From the NCBI GenBank assembly GCA_963974345.1, contig CAXBBW010000010.1, forward strand, positions 1 through 64,000: a stretch of 64,000 bases of DNA, in the 5' to 3' direction. Numbering within the stretch: position 1 is the stretch's first letter; each line of letters starts with the position of its first letter. The notes beneath the pieces are model-generated. The model did not search any database. It was given only the letters and a program-made list of their open reading frames with translations, and had not been told where the DNA came from. Positions 24,982 through 33,008 of the stretch are shown one piece after another. Origin of the DNA: RHLJ01 sp963974345. GTDB taxonomy: Bacteria > Bacteroidota > Rhodothermia > Balneolales > Balneolaceae. The translations under genes were made by a program, and so were the position numbers.

Positions 24982-26082
24982 TTAGTTTTTTATGGATGAT
25001 GGCTTACTTATTTCTTTCATCAAATCGTTATCCCATTCACCTTCAACCATTACATGTGCCGCAGCTCCAAAAGAAAATGCTTCAATCAAATTATGATTAA
25101 GATATGCATAGAGTCCCGGCTGCTTGAATTCATAGGCAATCGCAACGGCGGAACCTCCAACTACTGACCAAGATTCGTAGTTAGTTGCAGGCTTATCATC
25201 AAAAGAACCTCCTGCCCATAGAAGATCAGCATGCCCACCAATTAAATGAATTCGTGTATCTCTATTTGCTTGAGAAGTGATAAATAAGACTTTATCCCCA
25301 ACATTCGCTGTAAGAGCATTATCACCAGTAAGAGATCCTGATACACCGTTGAAAATAATATGGCTTGGTGTAAGCGTTTTGTACACTTCCATCATATCAC
25401 CAAATGCTTCCGGTGGGCTCCCATACTCTTTGAAATTTCCATTTTCATCTTTTGGAATATAGTAATCTTGTTCGGCCACGTAGAAAGCTTTGTCATAACG
25501 ATAAGGATCACCGTTTGCATCTGATAGTCCTTCACGAGGTAAAACCATAATAGCACCGTTCATTCCAGAAGTTACATGGAGAGGAACCATAATCCCGCCC
25601 GGTGCACAGTGATAAACAAATACTCCCGTTTTAGTGGCTTTGAAACGAAATGTTACTGTCTCTCCCGGATTTACAATACTAATGTCACCGCCTCCCATTG
25701 CCCCAGTGGCTGCATGGAAATCTATATTATGAGCCAAAGAACTATTTGTTGGATTTTCAAGAGTAAGTTCAACATAATCGTTTTGATGAACAACAATCAT
25801 AGGACCTGGAACGGTACCATTAAATGTTAATGCCCATGTTTTAACTCCAGGAGCTATTTCAATTTCTACTTCCTGAACAGTTAGCTTAACCTCTACAACT
25901 ACAGGATCGCCTGAAGCTACCTGATTATAGCTAGGTAATAAAGGAGGCGCAACCATTTCCTGTTTTACCCGCTTTAAATTGTCAGCACTGTCTTGAGCCT
26001 TGATCTGGAAAGAGCATCCTAGTAGTAGTATCAGAGACATTAAAACTGAGATTTTCTTTATGGTTTTGTAAGATGTTTTCAT
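24982..26082 (-). CDS. nirK: copper-containing nitrite reductase NirK
   Basis: 366 residues, two cupredoxin domains. Type 1 copper ligands: H118, C159, H169 and M174 (HNIDFH, VFVYHCAPGG, MVPLHVTSGMNGAIMV). Type 2 ligands: H123 and H158, plus H279 or H284 in IHLIGGH. The catalytic Asp is D121. It reduces nitrite to NO in the periplasm. The leader ends LLLGC at residues 20-23, so the protein may be a lipoprotein rather than soluble as in Proteobacteria. A TTAAGA-N8-TCTTAA palindrome lies 11 bases upstream of the ATG and is shared with the RIC and Rrf2 genes. No NO reductase is present in this window. Confidence 0.96.
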   Translation of the reverse strand: MKTSYKTIKKISVLMSLILLLGCSFQIKAQDSADNLKRVKQEMVAPPLLPSYNQVASGDPVVVEVKLTVQEVEIEIAPGVKTWALTFNGTVPGPMIVVHQNDYVELTLENPTNSSLAHNIDFHAATGAMGGGDISIVNPGETVTFRFKATKTGVFVYHCAPGGIMVPLHVTSGMNGAIMVLPREGLSDANGDPYRYDKAFYVAEQDYYIPKDENGNFKEYGSPPEAFGDMMEVYKTLTPSHIIFNGVSGSLTGDNALTANVGDKVLFITSQANRDTRIHLIGGHADLLWAGGSFDDKPATNYESWSVVGGSAVAIAYEFKQPGLYAYLNHNLIEAFSFGAAAHVMVEGEWDNDLMKEISKPSSIKN

Positions 26083-26093
26083 TTTAATAAGTA

Positions 26094-26113
26094 TTAAGAG
26101 TATTTTGTCTTAA
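26094..26113 (-). promoter_or_regulatory. shared operator palindrome upstream of nirK
   Basis: TTAAGA-GTATTTTG-TCTTAA: perfect six-base arms around eight bases, 11 bases before the nirK ATG. The core is repeated at 27819 and 28333 in front of two other nitrosative-stress genes. Confidence 0.75.
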
Positions 26114-26248
26114 ATGAAATTGTTTTTCTTTCATTCTTTATTGTAGAATAAACTAGATTTGTGAATTTTAGATGAACATTCCACTATATAAATAGTCCTG
26201 TTATTAGACTCTATTCACATCTAGAATTGTAAAAAAATAATTTCTTAT

Positions 26249-26659
26249 TCAAGATACGTTGTAGCTTACTATCCTTTTCCAATGCAATGTAATGAATACT
26301 ACTACAGACAATAATTCTAGAATCCGTCCAATTTTGGCTAATGAGTTTATATTGAAAATTGAACTCGATAAGACAACGAGCCATATACCTCCATTCAGTA
26401 AAATTGGTATTGTTATTGCCATTCCTAAGTTTCCTCTAGCCTTATTTTTCAAAAAACGTGGTAAAATCCAGTATGCGGTACCCAAAGTAAACTGAATCAG
26501 CCAGCCGAATATCATCAACTCAATATGTATAGGCAAAAATTTCCAAATTTCTGGGTAAAAGGGATAAGCCTTATTTAGCAGCAAACACATACCGATTGCC
26601 GCAGACAGTACAAAGTAAATCAATGATATCCGTATCATCCATCTAGAAACTGTGGGCAT
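26249..26659 (-). CDS. small haem-copper-oxidase-subunit-I-like membrane protein (copy 2)
   Basis: 136 residues from the ATG at 26659; GTG at 26683 is a longer alternative, but AAAGGAG lies nine bases before the ATG. Four transmembrane helices. HIELMIFGWLIQFTLGTAYW resembles the helix of CcoN/NorB-type subunits that carries haem-ligand histidines, here only as a short four-helix protein. It starts one base after the stop of a similar 145-residue gene, so the two are tandem paralogues. They follow the NO-repair gene in one operon. A role in NO handling or haem-copper assembly is inference. Confidence 0.7.
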   Translation of the reverse strand: MPTVSRWMIRISLIYFVLSAAIGMCLLLNKAYPFYPEIWKFLPIHIELMIFGWLIQFTLGTAYWILPRFLKNKARGNLGMAITIPILLNGGIWLVVLSSSIFNINSLAKIGRILELLSVVVFITLHWKRIVSYNVS

Positions 26660-26660
26660 T

Positions 26661-27098
26661 TCATCGCTCCTTTTTTCGTACACGTTTCAGTTTCTCTTTG
26701 GATAAAACTCTTGGCCATATTTCAAGAGTATAAAAGACAACAGCCATAAATTGCAATATAGCAGACAAAGCTAGTAATATTTCCCAAACCACGAGACTAG
26801 ATGTTAGAATAAGTGGTTCAGTTATTATTCTAAGAATCAGTCCAATTTCAAGAAATAGATAAGCAATCCATGCCCAACATTGGTTTTTAAAACTCTCTAC
26901 TTTTTTGCGACGGGGAAACATCCAAAGTGAAACACCCATTATTATCTGAGTGATCCACCCAAGCATTAACATATGCCAAAATAAAGGTACTAAAGCTGTA
27001 AATGCCAAAGCGTCAATTTGAAGAGCTATGCCAAGCAATAATGCACCCACAAAGAATATCAGCCCTGATTTTAAGTATATCCTAGTTATTAAGGGCAT
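26661..27098 (-). CDS. small haem-copper-oxidase-subunit-I-like membrane protein (copy 1)
   Basis: 145 residues, four transmembrane helices. LFWHMLMLGWITQIIMGVSLWMFP lines up with HIELMIFGWLIQFTLGTAYWILP of the next gene: the same H-x-x-L/M-M-x-x-G-W-x-x-Q spacing, then W-I/M-x-P. It therefore looks like half of a CcoN-like unit and a duplicate of its neighbour. It lies six bases downstream of the RIC gene and is almost certainly cotranscribed with it under the upstream palindrome. Full-length NO reductases have about 12 helices, so this is not NorB. Confidence 0.7.
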   Translation of the reverse strand: MPLITRIYLKSGLIFFVGALLLGIALQIDALAFTALVPLFWHMLMLGWITQIIMGVSLWMFPRRKKVESFKNQCWAWIAYLFLEIGLILRIITEPLILTSSLVVWEILLALSAILQFMAVVFYTLEIWPRVLSKEKLKRVRKKER

Positions 27099-27104
27099 TA
27101 CATT

Positions 27105-27800
27105 TCAATTAACTCTATTTACCAATGACAATGCTTTGGGAAATAGAATATTATTTTCAAGGTGCACATGTTTATGCAAATCGGATTTAAAGGCTTCGAG
27201 GTTCTTAAATAATAGCTGGTATGAAGCACATGCACCATCAGGTGGGGTAAACCCATTGCTAAGTTCCTCAATTATGGCCATCATTTCGCCAGCATTTTCA
27301 TGTTCTTCTTCCAATAGATTGAACATTGCTTTCTCAGATTTAACATTTCCAATATTATTGACCAATTCTTTGATTGATGGAAATGTATCATTCTCTTCTT
27401 TCTCGAGATGCTCAAGCAATTCAGGAGCAAGCTGTCGAACCACTCTTAATATCTCAAATAGTTCCGGGTGATTTTGTCCGTGTCTGTTCGCTACTTTTTC
27501 GGCATAAAAGACTACTTCAGGAAGCATCCTTCGTACAAAACTATGATGATTTTGAATTATATAATCTATTAAGAAATCTAACTTCCAATCGTTATAATTT
27601 TGTTCATCCGAAACTGTTTTTCTTAATAAGAAAATTTCTGTTATTACTTTATTCGAATCTATTTTTTTTAATCGGCAAGCTTCTTCCAAAGTCTTTCCTC
27701 CTCCGCAACAAAAATCTAGCCCAGCTGCTCTGAAGACTTGTGATGCCCTATAATCTTCGGCTACTATTTCACCTACCGTCATTTTTTTAATTTCTTTCAT
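27105..27800 (-). CDS. ric: iron-sulfur cluster repair di-iron protein (RIC/YtfE/ScdA)
   Basis: 231 residues from the ATG at 27800; the TTG at 27806 is less likely. The N-terminal ScdA domain has the FRAAGLDFCCGGGKTLEEAC motif, and the C-terminal hemerythrin-like domain has HHSFVRRMLP, HGQNHPEL, HLEKEENDTFP, EEHENAGE and HKHVHLENNILFP supplying the di-iron histidines and glutamates. RIC proteins repair Fe-S clusters damaged by NO. The gene is first in an operon with two small membrane proteins and has the shared palindrome 18 bases upstream. Confidence 0.95.
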   Translation of the reverse strand: MKEIKKMTVGEIVAEDYRASQVFRAAGLDFCCGGGKTLEEACRLKKIDSNKVITEIFLLRKTVSDEQNYNDWKLDFLIDYIIQNHHSFVRRMLPEVVFYAEKVANRHGQNHPELFEILRVVRQLAPELLEHLEKEENDTFPSIKELVNNIGNVKSEKAMFNLLEEEHENAGEMMAIIEELSNGFTPPDGACASYQLLFKNLEAFKSDLHKHVHLENNILFPKALSLVNRVN

Positions 27801-27818
27801 AATCAATTTATTTAAGTT

Positions 27819-27838
27819 TTAAGAGTATTTTATCTTTT
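27819..27838 (-). promoter_or_regulatory. shared operator palindrome upstream of ric operon
   Basis: TTAAGA-GTATTTTA-TCTTTT, the same eight-base core as the nirK and Rrf2 copies except at its last base. The right arm is imperfect (TCTTTT for TCTTAA), but TTAA follows two bases later. Confidence 0.68.
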
Positions 27839-27874
27839 AATTTTATTCAAAATGGTTTTCATCTTTTATACTGT

Positions 27875-28324
27875 TTAATTCCAGTTAAAAATTCCTTCTT
27901 CGGAAATTCTAAACTTACTTATTCTACCTTGCTTAGCTATCTCTTCAAGAGTGGTTCCTTCAAGCATGCTACTTATCGCTTCGCGTGTACTAACCCAGCT
28001 TTCATGTAAAGGACATGGGGTTTCCGATCCGCATCCAGTTAAACCTAATGCACACTCAGTAAATAATTCTGGACCATCAATGGCTATCACCATATTTAAT
28101 AGCGTGGCTTGACGTCCCAATTTCGAAAGCCTTATTCCCCCATTTGGGCCTTTATAAGACTCCATCAAACCATTTGCGGTGAGTTGCTGTAATATTTTTG
28201 TAAGAAAATGAAAGGAGATATCAAGTTCTTCGCTAATCTCACGAATAGAAATAAACTCATCCTGCTTGGCCGAAAGGTACAAGGTGGCACGTAATCCATA
28301 CACACAAGATTTTGATAATAACAT
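27875..28324 (-). CDS. Rrf2-family Fe-S transcriptional regulator (NsrR/IscR-like)
   Basis: 149 residues. The N-terminal winged helix (SKSCVYGLRATLYLSAKQDE, REISEELDISFHFLTKILQQ) is the Rrf2 domain. Three cysteines C91, C98 and C104 (ECALGLTGCGSETPCPLH) have the spacing of the Fe-S ligands of NsrR and IscR. NsrR senses NO, and the neighbours nirK and RIC are classic NO-responsive genes, so an NsrR-like role is likely. The same palindrome as in front of those genes lies eight bases upstream of its own ATG, suggesting autoregulation. No other regulator is present in the block. Confidence 0.9.
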   Translation of the reverse strand: MLLSKSCVYGLRATLYLSAKQDEFISIREISEELDISFHFLTKILQQLTANGLMESYKGPNGGIRLSKLGRQATLLNMVIAIDGPELFTECALGLTGCGSETPCPLHESWVSTREAISSMLEGTTLEEIAKQGRISKFRISEEGIFNWN

Positions 28325-28332
28325 AAACCTAT

Positions 28333-28352
28333 TTAAGAGTATTTTGTCTTAA
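28333..28352 (-). promoter_or_regulatory. shared operator palindrome upstream of Rrf2 regulator
   Basis: TTAAGA-GTATTTTG-TCTTAA, identical over 20 bases to the copy upstream of nirK (26094-26113), eight bases before the regulator's ATG. Confidence 0.75.
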
Positions 28353-28403
28353 AATAAGAATATGATTAATTATATCAAACTTTAGTAAAAAAAGGGCTAA
28401 ATC

Positions 28404-28973
28404 TCACCCAAAACTTTTCAATAGAATAAATACCAGCACTCCTGTAACCGAAACATACAGCCAGATTGGAAATGTCCATTTCGAAACTTTACGATGGGTT
28501 TCAAATTTTCCTGAAAAAGCGAAGAAAAAGCTAGTTAGTACAAGTGGTACCACAAAAGCAGAAAGCACAATGTGAGAAATCAATATGAAGAAATAAATTG
28601 GTCTGATTATTCCTTCACCACCAAAAAGTGTGTCGCCTGCAAAGTGATGATATATAATGTAGCTAACCAAAAATAACGCTGAAGTTACAAATGCACTAAT
28701 CATATAATTCATATGCTTTACAAAATTCCGTCTTTTAATCTCTCTAAAACCGAGTAACAAAAATAAAGTACTTAATGAATTAAATGTCGCATTAAGTGCC
28801 GAAAGATTTTTTATCCATGGCAATTCTGAAACTGCAGGGGCTTTGATATAGATTAACCAAACCAAGAACAAAAGCGCAGCGAGGCTAATACCTACTATTA
28901 TACTAATCGCTTTCTTTGCATTTACTTCTTCAAAAAATTTTAAACTTTCAGGTATATCTATGTCTTTTTGCAT
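28404..28973 (-). CDS. DUF420 membrane protein, cytochrome oxidase assembly (CtaM-like)
   Basis: 189 residues with five transmembrane helices. LPWIKNLSALNATFNSLSTL, HMNYMISAFVTSALFLVSYI, YHHFAGDTLFGGEGIIRPIYF and THRKVSKWTFPIWLYVSVTG are the conserved DUF420 blocks with the family's four histidines. DUF420 includes Staphylococcus CtaM, needed for a haem-copper oxidase. It lies upstream of and divergent from the ACIII/caa3 operon, so it probably helps assemble that oxidase. Confidence 0.9.
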   Translation of the reverse strand: MQKDIDIPESLKFFEEVNAKKAISIIVGISLAALLFLVWLIYIKAPAVSELPWIKNLSALNATFNSLSTLFLLLGFREIKRRNFVKHMNYMISAFVTSALFLVSYIIYHHFAGDTLFGGEGIIRPIYFFILISHIVLSAFVVPLVLTSFFFAFSGKFETHRKVSKWTFPIWLYVSVTGVLVFILLKSFG

Positions 28974-29282
28974 CTTATAGAAATTCTAATCTTTATCTTC
29001 TTAGTTGAGAGGCTTTAAGTTAAGGTAATCTCAAAGCATTGTTTCCAATTTTTGTATTTCAAACCAAGATTTTTGGAGAAATGTTCTTATCTTCACAACG
29101 AAAATTTAACTAACATTTTTGTGGATTATTCGAGAATTATTTAGAACGAATTTAAATAAGCTTTCTTGGCATCTTATAGTTCTAATCGAACTAAAAATTC
29201 GATAGTTTTGCCCGGCTTCTAAATTTGAGTTAACAAACTGAATCCATAAACTGAATCCACAAACTTAATCAGCAATCGATTT
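28974..29282 (+). promoter_or_regulatory. promoter region of the respiratory operon
   Basis: 309 gene-free bases between divergent genes. TAAATTTG at 29220-29227 fits the TAnnTTTG -7 element of Bacteroidota promoters; no convincing -33 element is seen. Downstream lies a 13-base triplicate (29233-29271). Confidence 0.4.
29233..29271 (+). repeat. triplicated 13-bp direct repeat in actA leader
   Basis: Three head-to-tail copies of ACAAACTGAATCC (second copy ATAAACTGAATCC, third ACAAACTTAATCA), ending 11 bases before the actA ATG and downstream of the candidate -7 box, so probably within the 5' leader of the mRNA. Confidence 0.8.
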
Positions 29283-29927
29283 ATGGCGCAGATTTTCCCT
29301 AAGTGGTCAAATCAAGTTCCTCGAAAATTACTTATTGGAATAATTGTCACAGCAAATGTGGTGATCCTAGGGATTTGGTATTTCTTCTCTCCAAAATATA
29401 CTGATGTTGGCTATGCCCCAACTCAACCTGTTCCTTACTCACACAAAATTCATGTGGATAAACTTGGTATCGATTGCCAGTATTGTCACACTTCAGTATT
29501 TGAATCTAAACAAGCCAATATCCCTCCTACTCAAACTTGTATGAATTGTCATAGTCAAGTTTTAACGGAAAGTGAAAAGCTTGAGCCAATTCGTGAAAGT
29601 TGGGAAACTGGGAAGGCAGTTGAGTGGGTAAGAGTTCATAACTTAGCTGATTATGCTTATTTCAATCATGCTGCACATGTAAATGTTGGTGTAGGATGTG
29701 AAAGTTGCCACGGTAGAATTGATAAGATGGAAATTGTTTACCAAGCAGAGCCTTTAAATATGGCTTGGTGTTTAGATTGCCACCGTGAACCAGAGAAATT
29801 TTTACGCCCAGTAGAAGAAGTGACTACAATGGGTTATGAAGTTGCAAATCAAGTTTTACTTGGAAGCGAATTAGTTAAGAAAAATAATGTTAGCCCGCCT
29901 CAGTATTGTCAGGGCTGTCATTATTAA
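29283..29927 (+). CDS. actA: alternative complex III subunit ActA, pentahaem cytochrome c
   Basis: 214 residues. An N-terminal membrane anchor (about 17-37) is followed by five CxxCH haem sites: CQYCH, CMNCH, CESCH, CLDCH and CQGCH. This pentahaem cytochrome c3-like layout is that of ActA from Rhodothermus. ActA takes electrons from the Fe-S/quinol module of complex III and passes them on in the periplasm. It is the first gene of a tight operon, 33 bases before actB. Confidence 0.95.
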   Translation: MAQIFPKWSNQVPRKLLIGIIVTANVVILGIWYFFSPKYTDVGYAPTQPVPYSHKIHVDKLGIDCQYCHTSVFESKQANIPPTQTCMNCHSQVLTESEKLEPIRESWETGKAVEWVRVHNLADYAYFNHAAHVNVGVGCESCHGRIDKMEIVYQAEPLNMAWCLDCHREPEKFLRPVEEVTTMGYEVANQVLLGSELVKKNNVSPPQYCQGCHY

Positions 29928-29960
29928 TAACGAAGGATATTTGAACCTATACATCACCCG

Positions 29961-32900
29961 ATGAGCGAAGTAACACAGAATACCTACTGGAAAAGTTTAA
30001 ACGAGTTAGCTCAGAATAAAGAGTACAAGAACTTTGTAGAACGAGAATTCCCTGAGAATGCTACGGAATTGACAGACGGAGTTTCACGAAAAGGATTCCT
30101 TAGAGTTATGGGAGCTTCTATAGCTCTTGCAGGGTTTGCAGCTTGCCGTAGACCGGTTCAGAAAATTCTTCCATATTCGAATCAACCTGAAGATATTGTA
30201 CCAGGTATTCCTTTGTTTTATGCAACGGCAATGCCTTTCCAAGGAAGTTTAACTGGTTTGGTAGTTGAGAATCATGAAGGCCGCCCTACTAAAGTTGAAG
30301 GTAATGACCTTCACCCAGGAAGCTGGGGAAATACCAATGCTTATCATCAGGCTACCATTCTTGAGATGTATGATCCTGATCGTTCACGTTCTCCACTTCG
30401 TAATGGGGAAAAAGCTACTATTCAAGATTTCGTAGCATTTGCTAAAAACTATTTTACAGACAGAAACAAACGAATAGCATTTATTTCTGAAGCTAACTCC
30501 TCACCTACATATACTACTCTTAAGCAAAGTGCTCTTCGTAAGTTTAGTAATGCTAAATGGGTAACATATGAACCTTTTGGTGAAGATAATGCAATTGAAG
30601 GTAATCGTATTGCTTTTGGAAGCAGGTTAAGAACACATTATAATTACACAAATGCGGATGTAGTTGTTTCTTTGGATGATGATTTTTTATCTCCAACTCA
30701 TCCAAATAATGTAGAGTATGCTAAGCAAGTTACTGGTCGGCGTAAAGTGACTAGCAATAGCGACAGCATGAATAGAATTTATTCTATCGAAAATGGATTT
30801 ACATTAACAGGTGCATATGCTGATAATAGACTTCGCGTTAAAGCTAGCGAAGTTGAAGCTTTCGCAAACGCACTTGCAGCTACTCTTTCTACAAGAGTTA
30901 ATGGCTTAAACGCCTTCAGAAGTGTTAATAATCATTTTACTGGAAGTGACTTTATTACAGCTCTTGCTGATGATTTAGCATCACATGCAGGAAGCAGCGC
31001 AGTTTCAATAGGTTTTGCCCACTCTTCTAATTCACACGCTGTAGTTGCAGCAATTAACACTGCTCTTAATAATAATGGCAGTACAGTTAATTATCTTCAA
31101 GTACCTTCATTCGATAATCAAAATAACAAACAGGCTTTTGCTGATGTAGTTTCAGGAATGAAAGCTGGAAACTTTGACGCTGTTGTTATGATCGGAACAA
31201 ATCCAGTGTACACTACTTCCGCTGATCTTGATTTCGCTGGTGCATTAGAAAATGTAGATGAGGTAATTCATTTTGGAACGTATAAAGATGAAAGTTCAAA
31301 ATCTGCATCATGGCACATTAGCCGATCTCACTTTTTAGAAGCTTGGGGTGATGGGTTCTCATTTGGTGGAGCTCGCTCAGTAATTCAGCCTCAAATTCAA
31401 CCATTACACGATTCTCTAAGCGAAATAGAACTTCTGAGTACTATTGTGAATGAGGATCTAGTTTCAGGCTATGAGCTTGTACAGAATACGTTCAAAGGAT
31501 ATTATTCAGGTAGTGGATTTGAAAACCGTTGGAAGGATATTCTTCACGATGGTGTGGATGTTAAAGAAGTTTATAGAAAAGCTACTGTTAGCCTTAGGAC
31601 TGTAACTCCTTCTCAAACTACCTCGATAGATGGTATTGAAGTAGTAATTAGACCAGATGCATCTATATATGATGGTCGTTTTGCAAATTTAGGATGGTTG
31701 CAAGAGCTCCCAGATCCTATGACAAAAATTACTTGGGATAACGTTGCATTGATGAGTCCTGCAACAGCTACTTCTTTAGGTGTTGAAAATGAAGGCCTTG
31801 TAAATGTTGCTGTAAACGGAAAATCAATTACGATTGCAGCTTGGATTCAACCAGGTCATGCTGACGATTCAATCACATTGAATGTTGGTTATGGTCGTGA
31901 AGGAATCGGTCGAGTTGCAGATAAAGGAATTGAAAGCTCTCAGCTGTTCGATCCTTCTGAGAATTATGGTGGAGTAAATATTTATCCACTTCACACTTCA
32001 CTTTTTGCTTCAGGGGCTGTCTCTGTAACAAAAGGAACTTATAAAATTGCTTGTGTTCAAGATCATCATAGCCTTGAAGGGCGTGATATGTATCGCCAAG
32101 CTACGCTAGAAAAATATAAAAACACTCCTGAGTATGCTTCTTTTGCTTATGTACATAAGTATGCTGTACCTGGAATGAAAGAAGCTGCTGAACTTGGTGA
32201 AGATCAACCAATTTCACTTTTTGATGAACAAACTTATTCTGCCGATGAACCTCAATGGGGAATGGCAATCGATCTAAACAGCTGTTTTGGCTGTGGTGTT
32301 TGTGTAATCGCTTGCCAAAGTGAAAATAACATTCCCGTAATTGGAAAACGGGAAGTGAGTCGTGGTCGTGAAATGCATTGGATCAGAAATGATCGATATT
32401 ATATGGGTGATGAACACAATCCACAAGCTGTTCACCAGCCAGTACCTTGTATGCATTGCGAATTAGCTCCTTGCGAGCAAGTTTGTCCTGTTGCGGCAAC
32501 TACGCATAGTGACGATGGAATGAACCAAATGACTTACAATCGTTGTATTGGTACAAGATATTGTGCAAACAACTGTCCATTTAAAGTTCGTCGCTTCAAC
32601 TTCTTCAACTACCCTAAAGAATACCTTACTTCAGGAGAAGATCCAGATATTATTCAAATGGCAATGAATCCTGAGGTAACAGTACGTTTCCGTGGGGTTA
32701 TGGAAAAATGTACATACTGTGTTCAAAGGGTTAATAGAGCTAAAATTGATTCTAAAATCAAAACTAAGTCTCCAAAACCTGCCGATGGATCAGTTGTAAC
32801 AGCTTGCCAACAAGCATGCCCCGCTGATGCTATTTACTTCGGAGATTTGACCGACAACAATAGTGTAGTTGCAAAAATGAAACACAATGAACGTAATTAT

Positions 32901-33008
32901 TTGATGCTTGAAGAACTAAATGTACGACCTCGTACTTCTTACATCGCTAAATTGACGAACCCAAACCCAGTTTTGGTAGACGAGACTAATCAGGAACCCG
33001 CCCACTAA
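29961..33008 (+). CDS. actB: alternative complex III subunit ActB, molybdopterin-like domain fused to ferredoxin domain
   Basis: 1015 residues. A Tat-like motif (SRKGFLRVMG, residues 42-51) precedes a molybdopterin-oxidoreductase-like domain (about 55-740) that in characterised ACIII carries no cofactor. The C-terminal part (about 770-1000) is a ferredoxin module with cysteine groups CFGCGVCVIACQSENN, CMHCELAPCEQVCP, CIGTRYCANNCP and CTYCVQRVNRAK...CQQACP. They fit the three 4Fe-4S and one 3Fe-4S clusters of ActB. Length is normal. The actC ATG overlaps its stop (TAATG). Confidence 0.95.
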   Translation: MSEVTQNTYWKSLNELAQNKEYKNFVEREFPENATELTDGVSRKGFLRVMGASIALAGFAACRRPVQKILPYSNQPEDIVPGIPLFYATAMPFQGSLTGLVVENHEGRPTKVEGNDLHPGSWGNTNAYHQATILEMYDPDRSRSPLRNGEKATIQDFVAFAKNYFTDRNKRIAFISEANSSPTYTTLKQSALRKFSNAKWVTYEPFGEDNAIEGNRIAFGSRLRTHYNYTNADVVVSLDDDFLSPTHPNNVEYAKQVTGRRKVTSNSDSMNRIYSIENGFTLTGAYADNRLRVKASEVEAFANALAATLSTRVNGLNAFRSVNNHFTGSDFITALADDLASHAGSSAVSIGFAHSSNSHAVVAAINTALNNNGSTVNYLQVPSFDNQNNKQAFADVVSGMKAGNFDAVVMIGTNPVYTTSADLDFAGALENVDEVIHFGTYKDESSKSASWHISRSHFLEAWGDGFSFGGARSVIQPQIQPLHDSLSEIELLSTIVNEDLVSGYELVQNTFKGYYSGSGFENRWKDILHDGVDVKEVYRKATVSLRTVTPSQTTSIDGIEVVIRPDASIYDGRFANLGWLQELPDPMTKITWDNVALMSPATATSLGVENEGLVNVAVNGKSITIAAWIQPGHADDSITLNVGYGREGIGRVADKGIESSQLFDPSENYGGVNIYPLHTSLFASGAVSVTKGTYKIACVQDHHSLEGRDMYRQATLEKYKNTPEYASFAYVHKYAVPGMKEAAELGEDQPISLFDEQTYSADEPQWGMAIDLNSCFGCGVCVIACQSENNIPVIGKREVSRGREMHWIRNDRYYMGDEHNPQAVHQPVPCMHCELAPCEQVCPVAATTHSDDGMNQMTYNRCIGTRYCANNCPFKVRRFNFFNYPKEYLTSGEDPDIIQMAMNPEVTVRFRGVMEKCTYCVQRVNRAKIDSKIKTKSPKPADGSVVTACQQACPADAIYFGDLTDNNSVVAKMKHNERNYLMLEELNVRPRTSYIAKLTNPNPVLVDETNQEPAH

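Noticed and set aside
26249..27098. Nitric-oxide reductase NorB
   Set aside because: The two proteins are short four-helix paralogues; NorB has about twelve helices and six conserved histidines.
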